DNA of 64,000 nucleotides from Ruminococcaceae bacterium UBA3818 (GTDB lineage: Bacteria; Bacillota; Clostridia; Oscillospirales; Ruminococcaceae). The stretch covers positions 56,848 to 120,847 of the forward strand of contig DFDW01000030.1 in NCBI GenBank assembly GCA_002369315.1, written 5' to 3'. This document shows positions 51,082 through 60,298 of the stretch, one piece after another; the stretch's first letter is position 1, and each line of letters opens with the position of its first letter. Below the pieces are notes generated by a model, which ran no database searches, was not told the DNA's origin, and was given only the letters and a program-made list of their open reading frames with translations. A program made the position numbers and the translations under genes.

Positions 51082-52107
51082 ATGAACTGCAAGGATTTAT
51101 TGATGCGGCTGTCCAGCGCGGTAGGTGTTTCCGGCCGGGAGAACTCGGTTGTGGCGCTGGCCGCCGAAGAGATGCGGGCACTGGGAGAAGTTTCGATCAG
51201 CCCGCTGGGGGATTTGATCTGCACCATCCGAAGGCCGGAAGAAGGACAGAAAAACTTTATGCTGGACGCCCATGTGGATGAGATCGGCATGATCGTCAAC
51301 TGGATCGACGACGAAGGTTTTTTGAAGGTTTCGCCGGTGGGCGGATTCGACCGCAGCCTGCTTTTGGCTTCTCAGGTGTCGGTACATACCCAGCAGGGCG
51401 ATCTGCCAGGCTTTATCTGCTCAATCCCGCCCCACCTGCAGAGCGGAGAGGCGAAAAACCCCCAGTTTGAGGATATTTATATCGATATCGGCTACACAAA
51501 AGAAGAAGCCGAAAAGCGGGTGCAGCCCGGCGACGTGGTAACGTTTGTCACCCCCACCCGGGAAATGCATGGCGGCTTCATCTGCGGAAAAGCAATCGAT
51601 AACCGCTCCAGCTGTGTGGCGGTGATGTATGCGGCACAGCTTCTCAAAGATGAGAATCAGCCTTATGGTTTGACCGTTACGCTGACTACCCGGGAAGAAG
51701 TGGGCGGTATGGGCGCGCAGGCGGCAGCCTATACGGTAAATCCCACCCATGCGATAACGGTGGACGTGGGCTTTGGATGGACGCCCGACTGCAAAAAAGA
51801 GCAGTGTGGAACGTTCGGCGGCGGACCAATCATCGCCTTTGGTTCGCTTTTAGATGGCGAAATGTCCCGCGCGCTGGTCAAAACCGCGCAGGAAGCGGGG
51901 ATTCCCCATCAAACCGAAGCGATGGGCGGCGGCACCGGTACCAATGCCGACCATATTCTCACGGCCCGGGGCGGTGTAAAAACCGGAATCCTTTCCATCC
52001 CACAGGGCTATATGCATACACCGGTGGAAAAAATCCTGGTAGAGGATATTGAAAATACCGCCCGGCTGCTGGCTGCCTATGTGACAAAGGAGGGGAACCG
52101 TAAATGA
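51082..52107 (+). CDS. M42-family metallo-aminopeptidase (first of tandem pair)
   Basis: A 341-residue dinuclear-zinc aminopeptidase (glutamyl aminopeptidase/cellulase M group). Metal ligands lie in DAHVDEIG (about 62-69), KAIDNRSS (about 172, bridging Asp), TREEVGGMG (catalytic and metal Glu at about 201-209), VDVGF and the C-terminal HTPVEK. ATG 51082 is 9 bases after AAAGGA; the nearer ATG 51073 overlaps that site. It overlaps the second M42 gene by 4 bases. Confidence 0.92.
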   Translation: MNCKDLLMRLSSAVGVSGRENSVVALAAEEMRALGEVSISPLGDLICTIRRPEEGQKNFMLDAHVDEIGMIVNWIDDEGFLKVSPVGGFDRSLLLASQVSVHTQQGDLPGFICSIPPHLQSGEAKNPQFEDIYIDIGYTKEEAEKRVQPGDVVTFVTPTREMHGGFICGKAIDNRSSCVAVMYAAQLLKDENQPYGLTVTLTTREEVGGMGAQAAAYTVNPTHAITVDVGFGWTPDCKKEQCGTFGGGPIIAFGSLLDGEMSRALVKTAQEAGIPHQTEAMGGGTGTNADHILTARGGVKTGILSIPQGYMHTPVEKILVEDIENTARLLAAYVTKEGNRK

Positions 52108-53126
52108 TTCGTTTGATTGAAAATCTTTGCGCCATCAACGGCGTTTCCGGCGATGAGCAGGATGTGGCCGCCGCCATCATCGAGCAGATCAAGGACTACT
52201 GTGAATATGAAGTAACGCCTCTGGGCGATGTCATCGCCTTTAAAAAAGGAGCAAAGCGCCCCCGCAACCGCGTGTTGTTCGACGCGCATATGGATGAAGT
52301 GGGCTTTATCGTCACCTATATCACCGAAGAGGGATTTCTGCGTTTTGCCACGGTCGGCGGCATCGACAACCGGGTCATCCAGGGCAAACCGGTGGTAGTG
52401 GGGAAAAATAAAGTTTACGGCATTTTAAGTTCCAAACCAATCCATCTGATTGACAGGGATAAACGGGACGATCCCATCAAAGCGGCAGACCTTCTGATCG
52501 ATATCGGCTGCCGCAGCCGCCAGGAGGCCGAAGAGCTTGTCAGTGTCGGCGACAGGGTGTACTTTGATTCTCCGTTTGTCCGGTTCGGCGACGGATTTAT
52601 CAAATCCAAAGCGTTGGACGACCGGGCGGGCTGTGCAGTACTGATCAAGATGATTCAGTCCGACCTGGAATACGACACCTATTTTTCTTTCACCACCCGG
52701 GAAGAAGTGGGCGGTATGGGCGCCCAGACAGCGGCTTATACGGTTAAGCCGGATATCGCGGTAGCCATTGAGACCACTACCGCCGCGGATATCGGCGGTG
52801 TGGCGCCGGAAAAGCGGGTTTGCTTTTTGGGAAAAGGACCGGTAGTCTCTTTCATGGACCGCGGGACCATCTATGATAAACGGCTGTATCAGCTGGCGCT
52901 GGATACGGCCAAGGCGAATGGAATCAAGGCGCAGCCCAAGCTGGGCGTATTCGGCGGCAACAACGCGGGCTCCATGCACCGCGCGGCAGGCGGCGTCCGC
53001 CCGGTGGGTATTTCCATGCCCTGCCGCTATCTGCATACCCCGTCCTGTGTGTTGCAGGGAGAGGACATCACCGCAACCTATGACCTCTTGATGAAACTGG
53101 GCGAGGTGTACGCGATCTGTGATTAA
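52104..53126 (+). CDS. M42-family metallo-aminopeptidase (second of tandem pair)
   Basis: A 340-residue paralogue of the first enzyme with equivalent metal sites: DAHMDEVGF, KALDDRAG, TREEVGGMG, AIETTTA and the C-terminal HTPSCVL. M42 peptidases often form mixed large shells with different specificities, so the two may assemble together. It starts within the previous stop (ATGA) and overlaps the following GNAT gene by 8 bases, giving a three-gene coupled unit. Confidence 0.92.
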   Translation: MIRLIENLCAINGVSGDEQDVAAAIIEQIKDYCEYEVTPLGDVIAFKKGAKRPRNRVLFDAHMDEVGFIVTYITEEGFLRFATVGGIDNRVIQGKPVVVGKNKVYGILSSKPIHLIDRDKRDDPIKAADLLIDIGCRSRQEAEELVSVGDRVYFDSPFVRFGDGFIKSKALDDRAGCAVLIKMIQSDLEYDTYFSFTTREEVGGMGAQTAAYTVKPDIAVAIETTTAADIGGVAPEKRVCFLGKGPVVSFMDRGTIYDKRLYQLALDTAKANGIKAQPKLGVFGGNNAGSMHRAAGGVRPVGISMPCRYLHTPSCVLQGEDITATYDLLMKLGEVYAICD

Positions 53127-53925
53127 GGTAGCACTGCCCGGCGACGACCGTTTTGTAAAAGCGGCATCTGTCCCGGACCCTTACGGGGCGATTCATACCG
53201 CAAGATGGGATTTGTACGGTGAACAGGACGGCCCGCCCCGTTTTTGGCGCACACCGGATGCTGGGGGCCTTTTGTCCCTGTCCGGCGATACGCTGGTTGC
53301 ATCCGGCCGTTTTTTAGAGACGGACGAGTTGGCGGCGTTCTGCGCTATTTGCGGTGCGCAAAAGCTGCGGGGCCCGGCCAAAACGCTGGAAGCAGCCGCG
53401 AAGCAATTGGGCTGGCCGGTCCAGTCCCGGCAGATCCTGCATGCCGCCGGCGATTTGCGGCCCTGCGCCATGCCGCCGGGATTTTGCGAACCGTCCCCCC
53501 GGGAGGTTTATCCGCTGCTGCAGGAGGTGTTCGGCCTACCGGAAGAGGATTTCGCCCCCTGGTACTGCGAGGTTTCTCATAAGCTGCGCCACCGGCAGGG
53601 ATTTTTGCTGGGCGTGCGGGCAGAAGGGAAAATCGCCGCTACCGCCGGAATTTATCATCAAAACAAAAAAGCGGCGCTCATTGGGTCGGTGGCCACTGAC
53701 CCGGCTTTCCGGCGGAAAGGATATGCTGCGGCGCTGGTTTTTTCGCTGGCCGAAAGGGCCCGGCAGGAAGGTCGGGTCCCATTTGTCATTTGCCAGAATC
53801 CGCAGGCTCTGCGGGTATATGAGCAGGTGGGATTTACGCCGTGGGAGGAAGAATGGCTTTGCTGCCGGAACCGGGAGGAAGAATCCGTTTGTTCACCCGG
53901 CAAAAACCGAATTTTATCAGAATAA
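53119..53925 (+). CDS. GNAT-family acetyltransferase
   Basis: A 268-residue protein that starts at GTG 53119 inside the M42 gene's 3' end. The acetyl-CoA-binding half is at residues 165-245: IGSVATDPAFRRKGYAAALV (R/QxxGxA loop RRKGYA) and ICQNPQALRVYEQVGF. The N-terminal 120 residues are not recognisable. The substrate is unknown, and translational coupling with two aminopeptidases hints at peptide or amino-acid metabolism. Confidence 0.83.
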   Translation: MIKVALPGDDRFVKAASVPDPYGAIHTARWDLYGEQDGPPRFWRTPDAGGLLSLSGDTLVASGRFLETDELAAFCAICGAQKLRGPAKTLEAAAKQLGWPVQSRQILHAAGDLRPCAMPPGFCEPSPREVYPLLQEVFGLPEEDFAPWYCEVSHKLRHRQGFLLGVRAEGKIAATAGIYHQNKKAALIGSVATDPAFRRKGYAAALVFSLAERARQEGRVPFVICQNPQALRVYEQVGFTPWEEEWLCCRNREEESVCSPGKNRILSE

Positions 53926-53975
53926 AGGCGGCTCCGCGGCAGACGGCGCCTGTCAGATAAGGAGAATCCACCCCA

Positions 53976-55256
53976 ATGGAACAGAAATTTTTTGAAATTG
54001 ACCCAAGATTGGAAAAACTGGGAGAACAGGCACAGCAGGATTGCGCGCAGGCATTTGCCCGGGCAGAGGAGATCGGCGAATATAACAGCCGCAAAGTATT
54101 GGCGGCTTTCATCCACAACGGAGTCAGCGAGTCTCATTTTGCCGGGAGTACCGGCTATGGATATGACGACCGGGGCCGGGAGACACTGGAGGCAGTGATG
54201 GCAGAGATCACCGGCAGCGAGGATGCCCTGATGCGGCATAATTTTGTCTCCGGCACCCACACGCTGACAACGGCGCTGTTCGGCGTTTTGCGGCCGGGTG
54301 ACGTAATGCTTTCCATCACCGGCCTGCCCTATGATACGATCCAGCCGGTTATTGGCATCACCGGAGAAAACTGCGGCTCGCTCAAAGAATTTGGCATTGA
54401 GTATCGGCAGGTGGAGCTACGGGAGGATGGCACGCCGGATTTGGCCGCCATCGCCGAGGCGGTAAAGGATCCCCGGGTCAAGGTCGCGTATGTCCAGCGC
54501 TCCCGCGGCTATTCGCTGCGGCCGTCCATCAACATGACGGTAATGGAACAGCTGATCCGGACGGTGCGGCAGAACAACCCAAACGCGATTTTCATGGTGG
54601 ACAACTGCTACGGTATTTTTACCGAAAAAGTGGAACCGACCCAGCTTGGCGCTGATTTAATCGTTGGGTCGTTGATCAAAAACGCGGGCGGCGGCATCGC
54701 CCGTACCGGCGGTTATATCGCGGGCCGGCGGGATTTGGTCGAGCAATGCGCCTACCGGTTGACCACCCCGGGGCAGGGCAAGGAGATCGGTTGTACGCTG
54801 GGCGAACTGCGAAATATGTTTTTGGGGCTGTTTTTGTCCCCTAACGTGGTGTGCAGCGCAATCAAAACGGCAATTTTTGCCGCGGCGCTGTTTGAACGCC
54901 TGGGATACCGGGTCAATCCGTCCTGCCATGACAGACGTACGGATATCATCCAATCCATTGAACTTGGCAGCGAAAAGGGGATGGTTGCTTTCTGCAAAGG
55001 GGTGCAGCGCGGCGCTCCGGTCGATTCTTTTGTGGCGCCGGAACCCTGGGACATGCCCGGTTACGAAAGCAAGGTAGTGATGGCGGCGGGCGCGTTCCAT
55101 CTGGGCGCGTCAATCGAGCTTTCTGCCGACGGACCGATCCGGGAACCCTATGCCGTTTGGATGCAGGGTGGGCTTACCTATTTTACCGGTAAAATGGGAA
55201 TGCTCCTGGCGGCGCAGACCATGCTGGAGGACGGGGCTTTGAACCTTGAGAATTGA
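53976..55256 (+). CDS. YnbB/aluminium-resistance-type PLP enzyme (methionine gamma-lyase family)
   Basis: A 426-residue PLP-dependent enzyme of the Met_gamma_lyase-like family (YnbB), whose substrate is not established. The family blocks HFAGSTGYGYDDRGRETLE, RHNFVSGTHT and VDNCYGIFTE (Asp for PLP N1) are present, and the Schiff-base lysine is in GSLIKNAGGGIARTGGY (about 229). GSEKGMVAFCKGVQ and PEPWDMPGYESKVVMAAGAF are typical of YnbB. AGGAGAATCCACCCC precedes ATG 53976. Confidence 0.9.
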   Translation: MEQKFFEIDPRLEKLGEQAQQDCAQAFARAEEIGEYNSRKVLAAFIHNGVSESHFAGSTGYGYDDRGRETLEAVMAEITGSEDALMRHNFVSGTHTLTTALFGVLRPGDVMLSITGLPYDTIQPVIGITGENCGSLKEFGIEYRQVELREDGTPDLAAIAEAVKDPRVKVAYVQRSRGYSLRPSINMTVMEQLIRTVRQNNPNAIFMVDNCYGIFTEKVEPTQLGADLIVGSLIKNAGGGIARTGGYIAGRRDLVEQCAYRLTTPGQGKEIGCTLGELRNMFLGLFLSPNVVCSAIKTAIFAAALFERLGYRVNPSCHDRRTDIIQSIELGSEKGMVAFCKGVQRGAPVDSFVAPEPWDMPGYESKVVMAAGAFHLGASIELSADGPIREPYAVWMQGGLTYFTGKMGMLLAAQTMLEDGALNLEN

Positions 55257-55336
55257 CAAAAGGGGTACAGCCGTGATATCCTTTTTATTACAATCAAATA
55301 ACGGAAAGACTTTTTATGAGTCTTTCCGTTTGATTT

Positions 55337-55418
55337 GCGGGAGTGGCGGAATGGCAGACGCGCTGGTCTTAGGAGCCAGTACTTCGGTGTGTGGGTTCAA
55401 GCCCCATCTCCCGCACCA
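55337..55418 (+). tRNA. tRNA-Leu(UAG)
   Basis: Acceptor GCGGGAG/CTCCCGC, D-arm starting GGCGGAATGGCAGACGC, anticodon stem CTGGT/GCCAG with loop CTTAGGA (anticodon UAG), short class II variable arm, T-arm TGTGGGTTCAAGCCCCA, encoded ACCA end at 55418. Reads CUA and related Leu codons. Confidence 0.95.
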
Positions 55419-55421
55419 AAC

Positions 55422-55475
55422 CAAAATAATCCGAACCAGATCTTCTTAATTGGAGACGGGTTCGGATTATTTGTT
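55422..55475 (+). terminator. terminator after tRNA-Leu
   Basis: AAATAATCCGAACC and GGTTCGGATTATTTG form a long stem (about 55424-55474). Confidence 0.82.
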
Positions 55476-55588
55476 TCTTTCGAGAAGTTCGAGGATACAC
55501 ACTTCCGGAACGGTGTCATCAAGCGCCCCACCTCCAAACCAAGAGGCCCAAGAAAGAAAAAGCCAAATTGAAACAGGAGTGTGTAGTC

Positions 55589-55837
55589 ATGAAAAAGTTA
55601 GTCAGTTGTGCGTATAACATGGATACCGGGTGCGTGGAGTTGCGGTACACAGATGGGGGTATGTACTCCATGGATTGCACCGCTGTGGAGAATGAAGTTG
55701 CTCGGAATATGTACGAGCGGCCGGAGCTGGATGATCTCATCTACAATGACCCGGTCGGGTATGCAGACTTGGTGCTGATCGGTGATCTGGAAGTGTATCT
55801 CAGGAATGTGACGGATTACAGATCTTTGGAGCGCTGA
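55589..55837 (+). CDS. DUF6061-like small protein (82 aa)
   Basis: An acidic 82-residue protein (MKKLVSCAYNMDTGCVELRY, later NEVARNMYERPELDDLIYND, VGYADLVLIGDLE). I recall similar proteins as DUF6061, spread in Clostridia and often on mobile DNA; the function is unknown. AGGAGTGTGTAGTC precedes ATG 55589. It lies between tRNA-Leu and a second small gene in an accessory patch of about 0.9 kb. Confidence 0.7.
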   Translation: MKKLVSCAYNMDTGCVELRYTDGGMYSMDCTAVENEVARNMYERPELDDLIYNDPVGYADLVLIGDLEVYLRNVTDYRSLER

Positions 55838-55839
55838 TA

Positions 55840-55885
55840 ATACGCAGAAAGGGACGGCAAAACGCCGTCCCTTTCTGCGTATTTT
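55840..55885. terminator. very strong bidirectional terminator
   Basis: AATACGCAGAAAGGGACGGC and its exact complement (20 bp) flank AAAAC at 55842-55881. It separates convergent small genes. Confidence 0.88.
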
Positions 55886-55927
55886 GAATATCGACAGCCG
55901 CTGCCGTTATTCCGGGCTTTGCTATCA

Positions 55928-56119
55928 TCAGGCAACCTCGTTGCCACTGCTGTCTTGATTGTCTTTGTGTTCCCGCTTCCGCTTCCATTCTGTAAATTCC
56001 CGCTGGCCTTCCTTGCTTTCGTAAAAGGCAAGAATGTCCGGGAAGATGCAGCGGGCGATCTTCTCGATCTCGCGCTGCGGGATGCCGGAGTTGTTGATGA
56101 ACTTTTTGCGTCTACCCAA
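55928..56119 (-). CDS. small hypothetical protein (63 aa)
   Basis: A charged 63-residue protein (MGRRKKFINNSGIPQREIEK, then CIFPDILAFYESKEGQREFT). I have seen related short proteins annotated as hypothetical in Firmicutes mobile elements, and no function is known. AGGAGGACTATCTTG precedes ATG 56119. It converges with the DUF6061-like gene. Confidence 0.66.
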   Translation of the reverse strand: MGRRKKFINNSGIPQREIEKIARCIFPDILAFYESKEGQREFTEWKRKREHKDNQDSSGNEVA

Positions 56120-56399
56120 GATAGTCCTCCTTCGTACGCCGTTGGTTGATTCCGAAGGTGTCTTAGGCGTCTTCGAGATGGAAAAACGCAGATACCTGTC
56201 AAGTATCTGCGTGGTGTCTTAGCAGTCTTTCATTGTAATGGCATTATAACTGAGACGATTGTATGTGTCAAGTCATCGCGTCAACATGGAGCGCATCGGC
56301 CAGTGTGAGTTGTCCCACCGTTTCAGCAGACATCTCCCGTACCGAAAAAGGTTATGAAAAAGCACCGCCTTATGGAAAAGGGGTACTTTTCATAGCTTT
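56120..56399. other. intergenic region with hairpins, no gene
   Basis: It contains an ACGCAGATA/TATCTGCGT hairpin (56186-56213) and a terminator-like stem (56353-56395: TATGAAAAAGCACC with GGGTACTTTTCATA) that probably ends the PAS-GGDEF transcript. Confidence 0.45.
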
Positions 56400-58646
56400 T
56401 TATTTTTGCCGCTCACTGACATCATACCAGGTGAGAAGAGATGCGCTTTGCTCATCCCATTCCACCGGGGCGGCGCTGATTTTATAAGAGCCGCCGGCCG
56501 GCAGGGAGATGATCTGACACCCTCCGGATTGGACAGGACAGCCGCTGCAAGGAGACGTCCTATCGAAAAACGCCTTGTAGCAATGCTGGCCAACGGCGGC
56601 CTGCGGATACTGCTGCTGCATTTTTTTGTTCAGGTAAAAAAGCTGGAAGTTTTCTTGATCCACAACATATAAAAATGCGTTTTGGACGTCCAGCAGCTGA
56701 CGCATCTGGTTTTGTGCCTTTTTTGCCCGGCATAGGGCGCGGTTTTGCAAAAGGAAAGTACCCAACAATTCCGAAAGCTGCGCTAAGGTGCGGATTTCTT
56801 CCTCAGACCAAAAGCGCGTGCCGGTACATTCATCGACCCCCACAAACCCAACGATCTGACCGTTGTGGCGAATCGCGCATTGTAGCAGGGAATAGACCCC
56901 CTGTTTTTGCAGCAGCTTTCGCTGTGCATCCGGCGTACTGTCCCGATCCTGGCAGAAAAAGATGCCGTCTTCATTAAAATTGTCGAAATAGTGGTCCAAA
57001 GAGTCATAGGAAAGATTCTGCAGATTTTCTTTTTCTGAGGAAATTCCGTCGTTGCACCACTCAAACGTATTGCTGCAGGAAGAATTATCTTCGGAATTTT
57101 CGAAAACATAGACCCTGCTGACATCAAACTGGCGTCCTACCATTTCCAACATCAATGGAATGGCTTTTTCAATGTCTTTTGTCGTATACAAGATCCGGAA
57201 AAGAGATTCGGACAATGAAGATTTGGAAACCGCCGGTTGGTCGAAATCGATGGGGGAATTGGGCCGGTATACCTCCAGTGCAGGCTGCCGCATCTGGTCG
57301 GCATATAAGCAGCTGGTGTTCTTGCCTTTCCTTTTCGCCTGATACAAAGCGATATCCGCGCATTGGTACAGGCTGCGGAAATCGTGCCCGTGGGAGGGGA
57401 ACAGAGAAATGCCGATACTGCAGGAAATAGAGATGTTGTTTTTCTTTTCCCGGAACAGGTTTTGAATCACCGACAAAAACCGCTGCGCTTTTTGCAAAGC
57501 GGTCCGTTCAGAAGGAATGGCTTTGAGGAAAACCAAAAACTCATCTCCGCCAACCCGTCCGACCAGGTCAGAGGAGCGGGTAACCCTACAGATAGACGCG
57601 GAAAAATCCGCCAGAACCGCGTCTCCAAACAGATGACCCATAGTATCGTTGACTACTTTGAAGTCATCAATATCAATCATGAAAAGCGCGCACTGTTCGC
57701 TTTTCGGCGCAGCACTCAAATACTTTTCAATCAGGCTTTGAATGGCCGCTTTGTCATACAGGCCGGTCAGCGGATCCCGTTCTGCTTTTTGGCGGAGCGA
57801 ATCAATGATTCGCTTTTCTGTATCCACATTGACAATAACGCCGATCGCTTTTATTAAATTTCCATTCAGGTCCAGCTGGCTGGTGACCTGAATCCGGCAC
57901 CAGATCGAAATGCCTTTCCTCGTTTTGATTTGGCACTCTCGGGACAAAAAGGAGGCTCCCTGAACAATCTCATCCAACATTTGGTGCAAAATATCAATGT
58001 ATTCCGCCGCGATATGGCCGCGCTGCGTCATCTGGCCAAAGTCCAGCGCGGAAAGAGGGGGATAGCCGAACACTTCTGCCCAGTTGGTGGAAAACAAAAG
58101 AGAATTGGTCTTTTTATCCCATTCAAAAACAATGTTTTTGGACTGCCGCATAATAATATCATGCCGGTCCAAGCTTAAACGGAGGTTTTCCCGGGTTTCA
58201 TATAAATCCGTAATATCGGTCAGCGTACAGAAAAAAACAGGCCCATCCTCTTCCTGCGTACAATATCCGGTTTCCGTAATCCAACGGGAAGAGCCATTTT
58301 TGCATAAAATTCGATACTCATTGGAAACAGAACCTCCTGATGCCAACTGCTGCCGGGTTGAATCGAGGACATTCTTTTGGTCGTCCGGATGGATCAGATT
58401 CAGATAACAGTCAGAAAAAAGGGAGGAGAGCTCCTGTCTTGTATATCCGATCCATTTGAGAAAACCATCGTTGATACGCAAAATCGTAAACTTTTCGTCG
58501 TTTCTGCATTTGAGAACGCCGGTGGGGACATTATTGATAAAAGCCATCATGGCTGTTGTCTGGAAATGCTGCTGTTTGGGAGAAAGATGCGGATCCGGGA
58601 GCCACATGCTGCCGGGCTCAATGTCATACCGATCGTTTTTTGCCAT
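56400..58646 (-). CDS. PAS-PAS-GGDEF-GAF-PAS diguanylate cyclase-like sensor
   Basis: A 748-residue soluble signalling protein. Two PAS domains at about 30-150 and 165-285 (FTILRINDGFLKWIGYTRQE, YRILCKNGSSRWITETGYC) precede a GGDEF domain (about 295-455: DPLTGLYDKAA, FMIDIDDFKVVNDTMGHLFG, VGRVGGDEFLVF, ISCSIGIS). The GGDEF signature is intact, so cyclic-di-GMP synthesis is plausible. An RxxD I-site (RSSD) lies before GGDEF. A GAF domain (about 490-640) and a final PAS-like domain with CSGCPVQSGGC follow. No membrane segment. It is monocistronic. Confidence 0.9.
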   Translation of the reverse strand: MAKNDRYDIEPGSMWLPDPHLSPKQQHFQTTAMMAFINNVPTGVLKCRNDEKFTILRINDGFLKWIGYTRQELSSLFSDCYLNLIHPDDQKNVLDSTRQQLASGGSVSNEYRILCKNGSSRWITETGYCTQEEDGPVFFCTLTDITDLYETRENLRLSLDRHDIIMRQSKNIVFEWDKKTNSLLFSTNWAEVFGYPPLSALDFGQMTQRGHIAAEYIDILHQMLDEIVQGASFLSRECQIKTRKGISIWCRIQVTSQLDLNGNLIKAIGVIVNVDTEKRIIDSLRQKAERDPLTGLYDKAAIQSLIEKYLSAAPKSEQCALFMIDIDDFKVVNDTMGHLFGDAVLADFSASICRVTRSSDLVGRVGGDEFLVFLKAIPSERTALQKAQRFLSVIQNLFREKKNNISISCSIGISLFPSHGHDFRSLYQCADIALYQAKRKGKNTSCLYADQMRQPALEVYRPNSPIDFDQPAVSKSSLSESLFRILYTTKDIEKAIPLMLEMVGRQFDVSRVYVFENSEDNSSCSNTFEWCNDGISSEKENLQNLSYDSLDHYFDNFNEDGIFFCQDRDSTPDAQRKLLQKQGVYSLLQCAIRHNGQIVGFVGVDECTGTRFWSEEEIRTLAQLSELLGTFLLQNRALCRAKKAQNQMRQLLDVQNAFLYVVDQENFQLFYLNKKMQQQYPQAAVGQHCYKAFFDRTSPCSGCPVQSGGCQIISLPAGGSYKISAAPVEWDEQSASLLTWYDVSERQK

Positions 58647-58859
58647 CGTGGGCTCCCTCCTTTTATTGGAATCGATGAAACCAAAAGTATACTTTTATTA
58701 TAGCAATTGAAAGCCTGTTTGGCTAGAGAATTTATACCTAAAATCAAGATGAAGTTTTTCAATTATCTGGAAAATCCGCTGATAATCGATTGCGATACCC
58801 CGAGGTTTATGATATGATGAAAAAAATTCTGCATCTGTGGATAAAAGGGAGGAATACCG

Positions 58860-59678
58860 ATGCATTTGGAAGAGTGGATGAATTATCGGATTGGTCAATT
58901 TTCTGTGGGGAGCATCCTTTCCGCATTGCTGCTGCTCTGCATCTGCTTGGCGGTTGCCAAGCTTTTGATGAAGGTGGCAGACCGGATGATCCTGCGGCTG
59001 AAAGTGGAAAAGAGCCTGCACCATTTCATTCGTTCCGCCGTCAAGTTCGGCCTTTTGTTTTTAACGGTTCTGATCGTGGCCGACAGCATCGGAATACCGG
59101 TTGCTTCTTTGGTAACGCTGTTGGGCGTTGTGGGGCTGGCCTTTTCCCTGGCGGTGCAGGACGCGCTGTCGAAGCTGGCCGGCGGGCTAATGGTGCTCGC
59201 GGCCAGACCGTTTGTGGTGGGCGATTTTATCGATGCGGGTTCCGTCAGCGGTACCGTCCAGGAAATCGGCCTGATTTACACCTGCTTGACGACGCCGGAC
59301 AACAAAAAGGTTTATCTGCCCAACAATGACATTGCTGGCGCGCGTATCACCAATTATTCGACCCAGGATACCCGCCGGGTGGATATAACGGTCTGTGCCT
59401 CTTATGACGATGATACCGAAAAGGTCAAAAAAGCGCTGCGGCAGGCAATAGAGTCGGTGCCCGGCCCGCTGGATGATCCGGCGCCGTTTATCGGAATCTC
59501 CGATTATCTGGATAGCAGCATTCAGTATACCATGCGGGTATGGGTGAAAAATGTCGATTATTGGGATGTTTACTTTGCGCTGACGGAAAAAGTTCGCCAG
59601 TCATTTGCGCAAAACGGCGTGGAGATGACCTATCAGCATTTGAATGTCCATCTGGTCGATGCGGAAAAGAAATCCTGA
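58860..59678 (+). CDS. MscS-family mechanosensitive channel
   Basis: A 272-residue small-conductance channel that releases solutes on osmotic downshock. Three membrane helices (about 15-38, 57-78, 85-110) precede the pore helix VGLAFSLAVQDALSKLAGG with Gly/Ala packing, then the conserved beta domain (ARPFVVGDFIDAG, GTVQEIGLIYT, LPNNDIAGARITNYS) and a C-terminal alpha/beta domain. AAAGGGAGG precedes ATG 58860. Confidence 0.93.
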   Translation: MHLEEWMNYRIGQFSVGSILSALLLLCICLAVAKLLMKVADRMILRLKVEKSLHHFIRSAVKFGLLFLTVLIVADSIGIPVASLVTLLGVVGLAFSLAVQDALSKLAGGLMVLAARPFVVGDFIDAGSVSGTVQEIGLIYTCLTTPDNKKVYLPNNDIAGARITNYSTQDTRRVDITVCASYDDDTEKVKKALRQAIESVPGPLDDPAPFIGISDYLDSSIQYTMRVWVKNVDYWDVYFALTEKVRQSFAQNGVEMTYQHLNVHLVDAEKKS

Positions 59679-59705
59679 TGCCGGTAACAGAAGGAGGAAA
59701 CAGCT

Positions 59706-60263
59706 TTGAAATACAGTGAGCTGGAGACACCGCGGCTGATTCTGCGTGGCTGGCGGGATTCGGATCTGGAGGATCTGTTTGCCTATTGCAAGGACCCTGA
59801 GGTAGGGCCTGCCGCCGGATGGCAGCCGCATGCGGACAAAAGTGTTTCCCTCGGGGTGCTGCATCAGTTTATGGAAGCCGGGGATGTATGGGCGGTGGTG
59901 GACCGCTGTTCCCGCCGGGTGATTGGCTCCGTGGGATTGCATGAGGAGAAGCGCCGGGACAATGCCAACTGCCGGATGCTGGGCTATGCGTTGGGCAAAG
60001 AGCACTGGGGAAAAGGCCTGATGACCGAGGCGGTACAGGCGGTTTTGCGCTACGCGTTTGAGACGCTGTGTCTGGAAATGGTAACGGTCTATCACTATCC
60101 ATCCAACACACGCTCCAAGCGTGTCATCGAAAAGTGCGGCTTCCAATACGAAGGAACGCTGCGCCGGGGCACGGCGCGGTTTGACGGGCAGGTTTTGGAC
60201 AATGTCAGCTATTCTCTCCTGCGGGAAGAATATGAGGCTTTGCGAAAGAAAAAAGTGTTTTAA
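59706..60263 (+). CDS. RimJ/RimL-type GNAT acetyltransferase
   Basis: A 185-residue acetyltransferase (ETPRLILRGWRDSDLEDLF start, ALGKEHWGKGLMTEAVQAVL acetyl-CoA loop at about 98-117, YHYPSNTRSKRVIEKCGF). Typical substrates are protein N-termini or spermidine-like amines, but its own target is unknown. The start is TTG 59706 with AAGGAGG 7 bases upstream. It lies 28 bases after the mscS-like gene and may be cotranscribed. Confidence 0.88.
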   Translation: MKYSELETPRLILRGWRDSDLEDLFAYCKDPEVGPAAGWQPHADKSVSLGVLHQFMEAGDVWAVVDRCSRRVIGSVGLHEEKRRDNANCRMLGYALGKEHWGKGLMTEAVQAVLRYAFETLCLEMVTVYHYPSNTRSKRVIEKCGFQYEGTLRRGTARFDGQVLDNVSYSLLREEYEALRKKKVF

Positions 60264-60298
60264 AAAGGCGCCGCAGATACCTGCGGCGCCTTTTATTC
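60264..60298. terminator. bidirectional terminator
   Basis: AAAAAGGCGCCGCAG and CTGCGGCGCCTTTT form a long stem between convergent genes. Confidence 0.9.
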
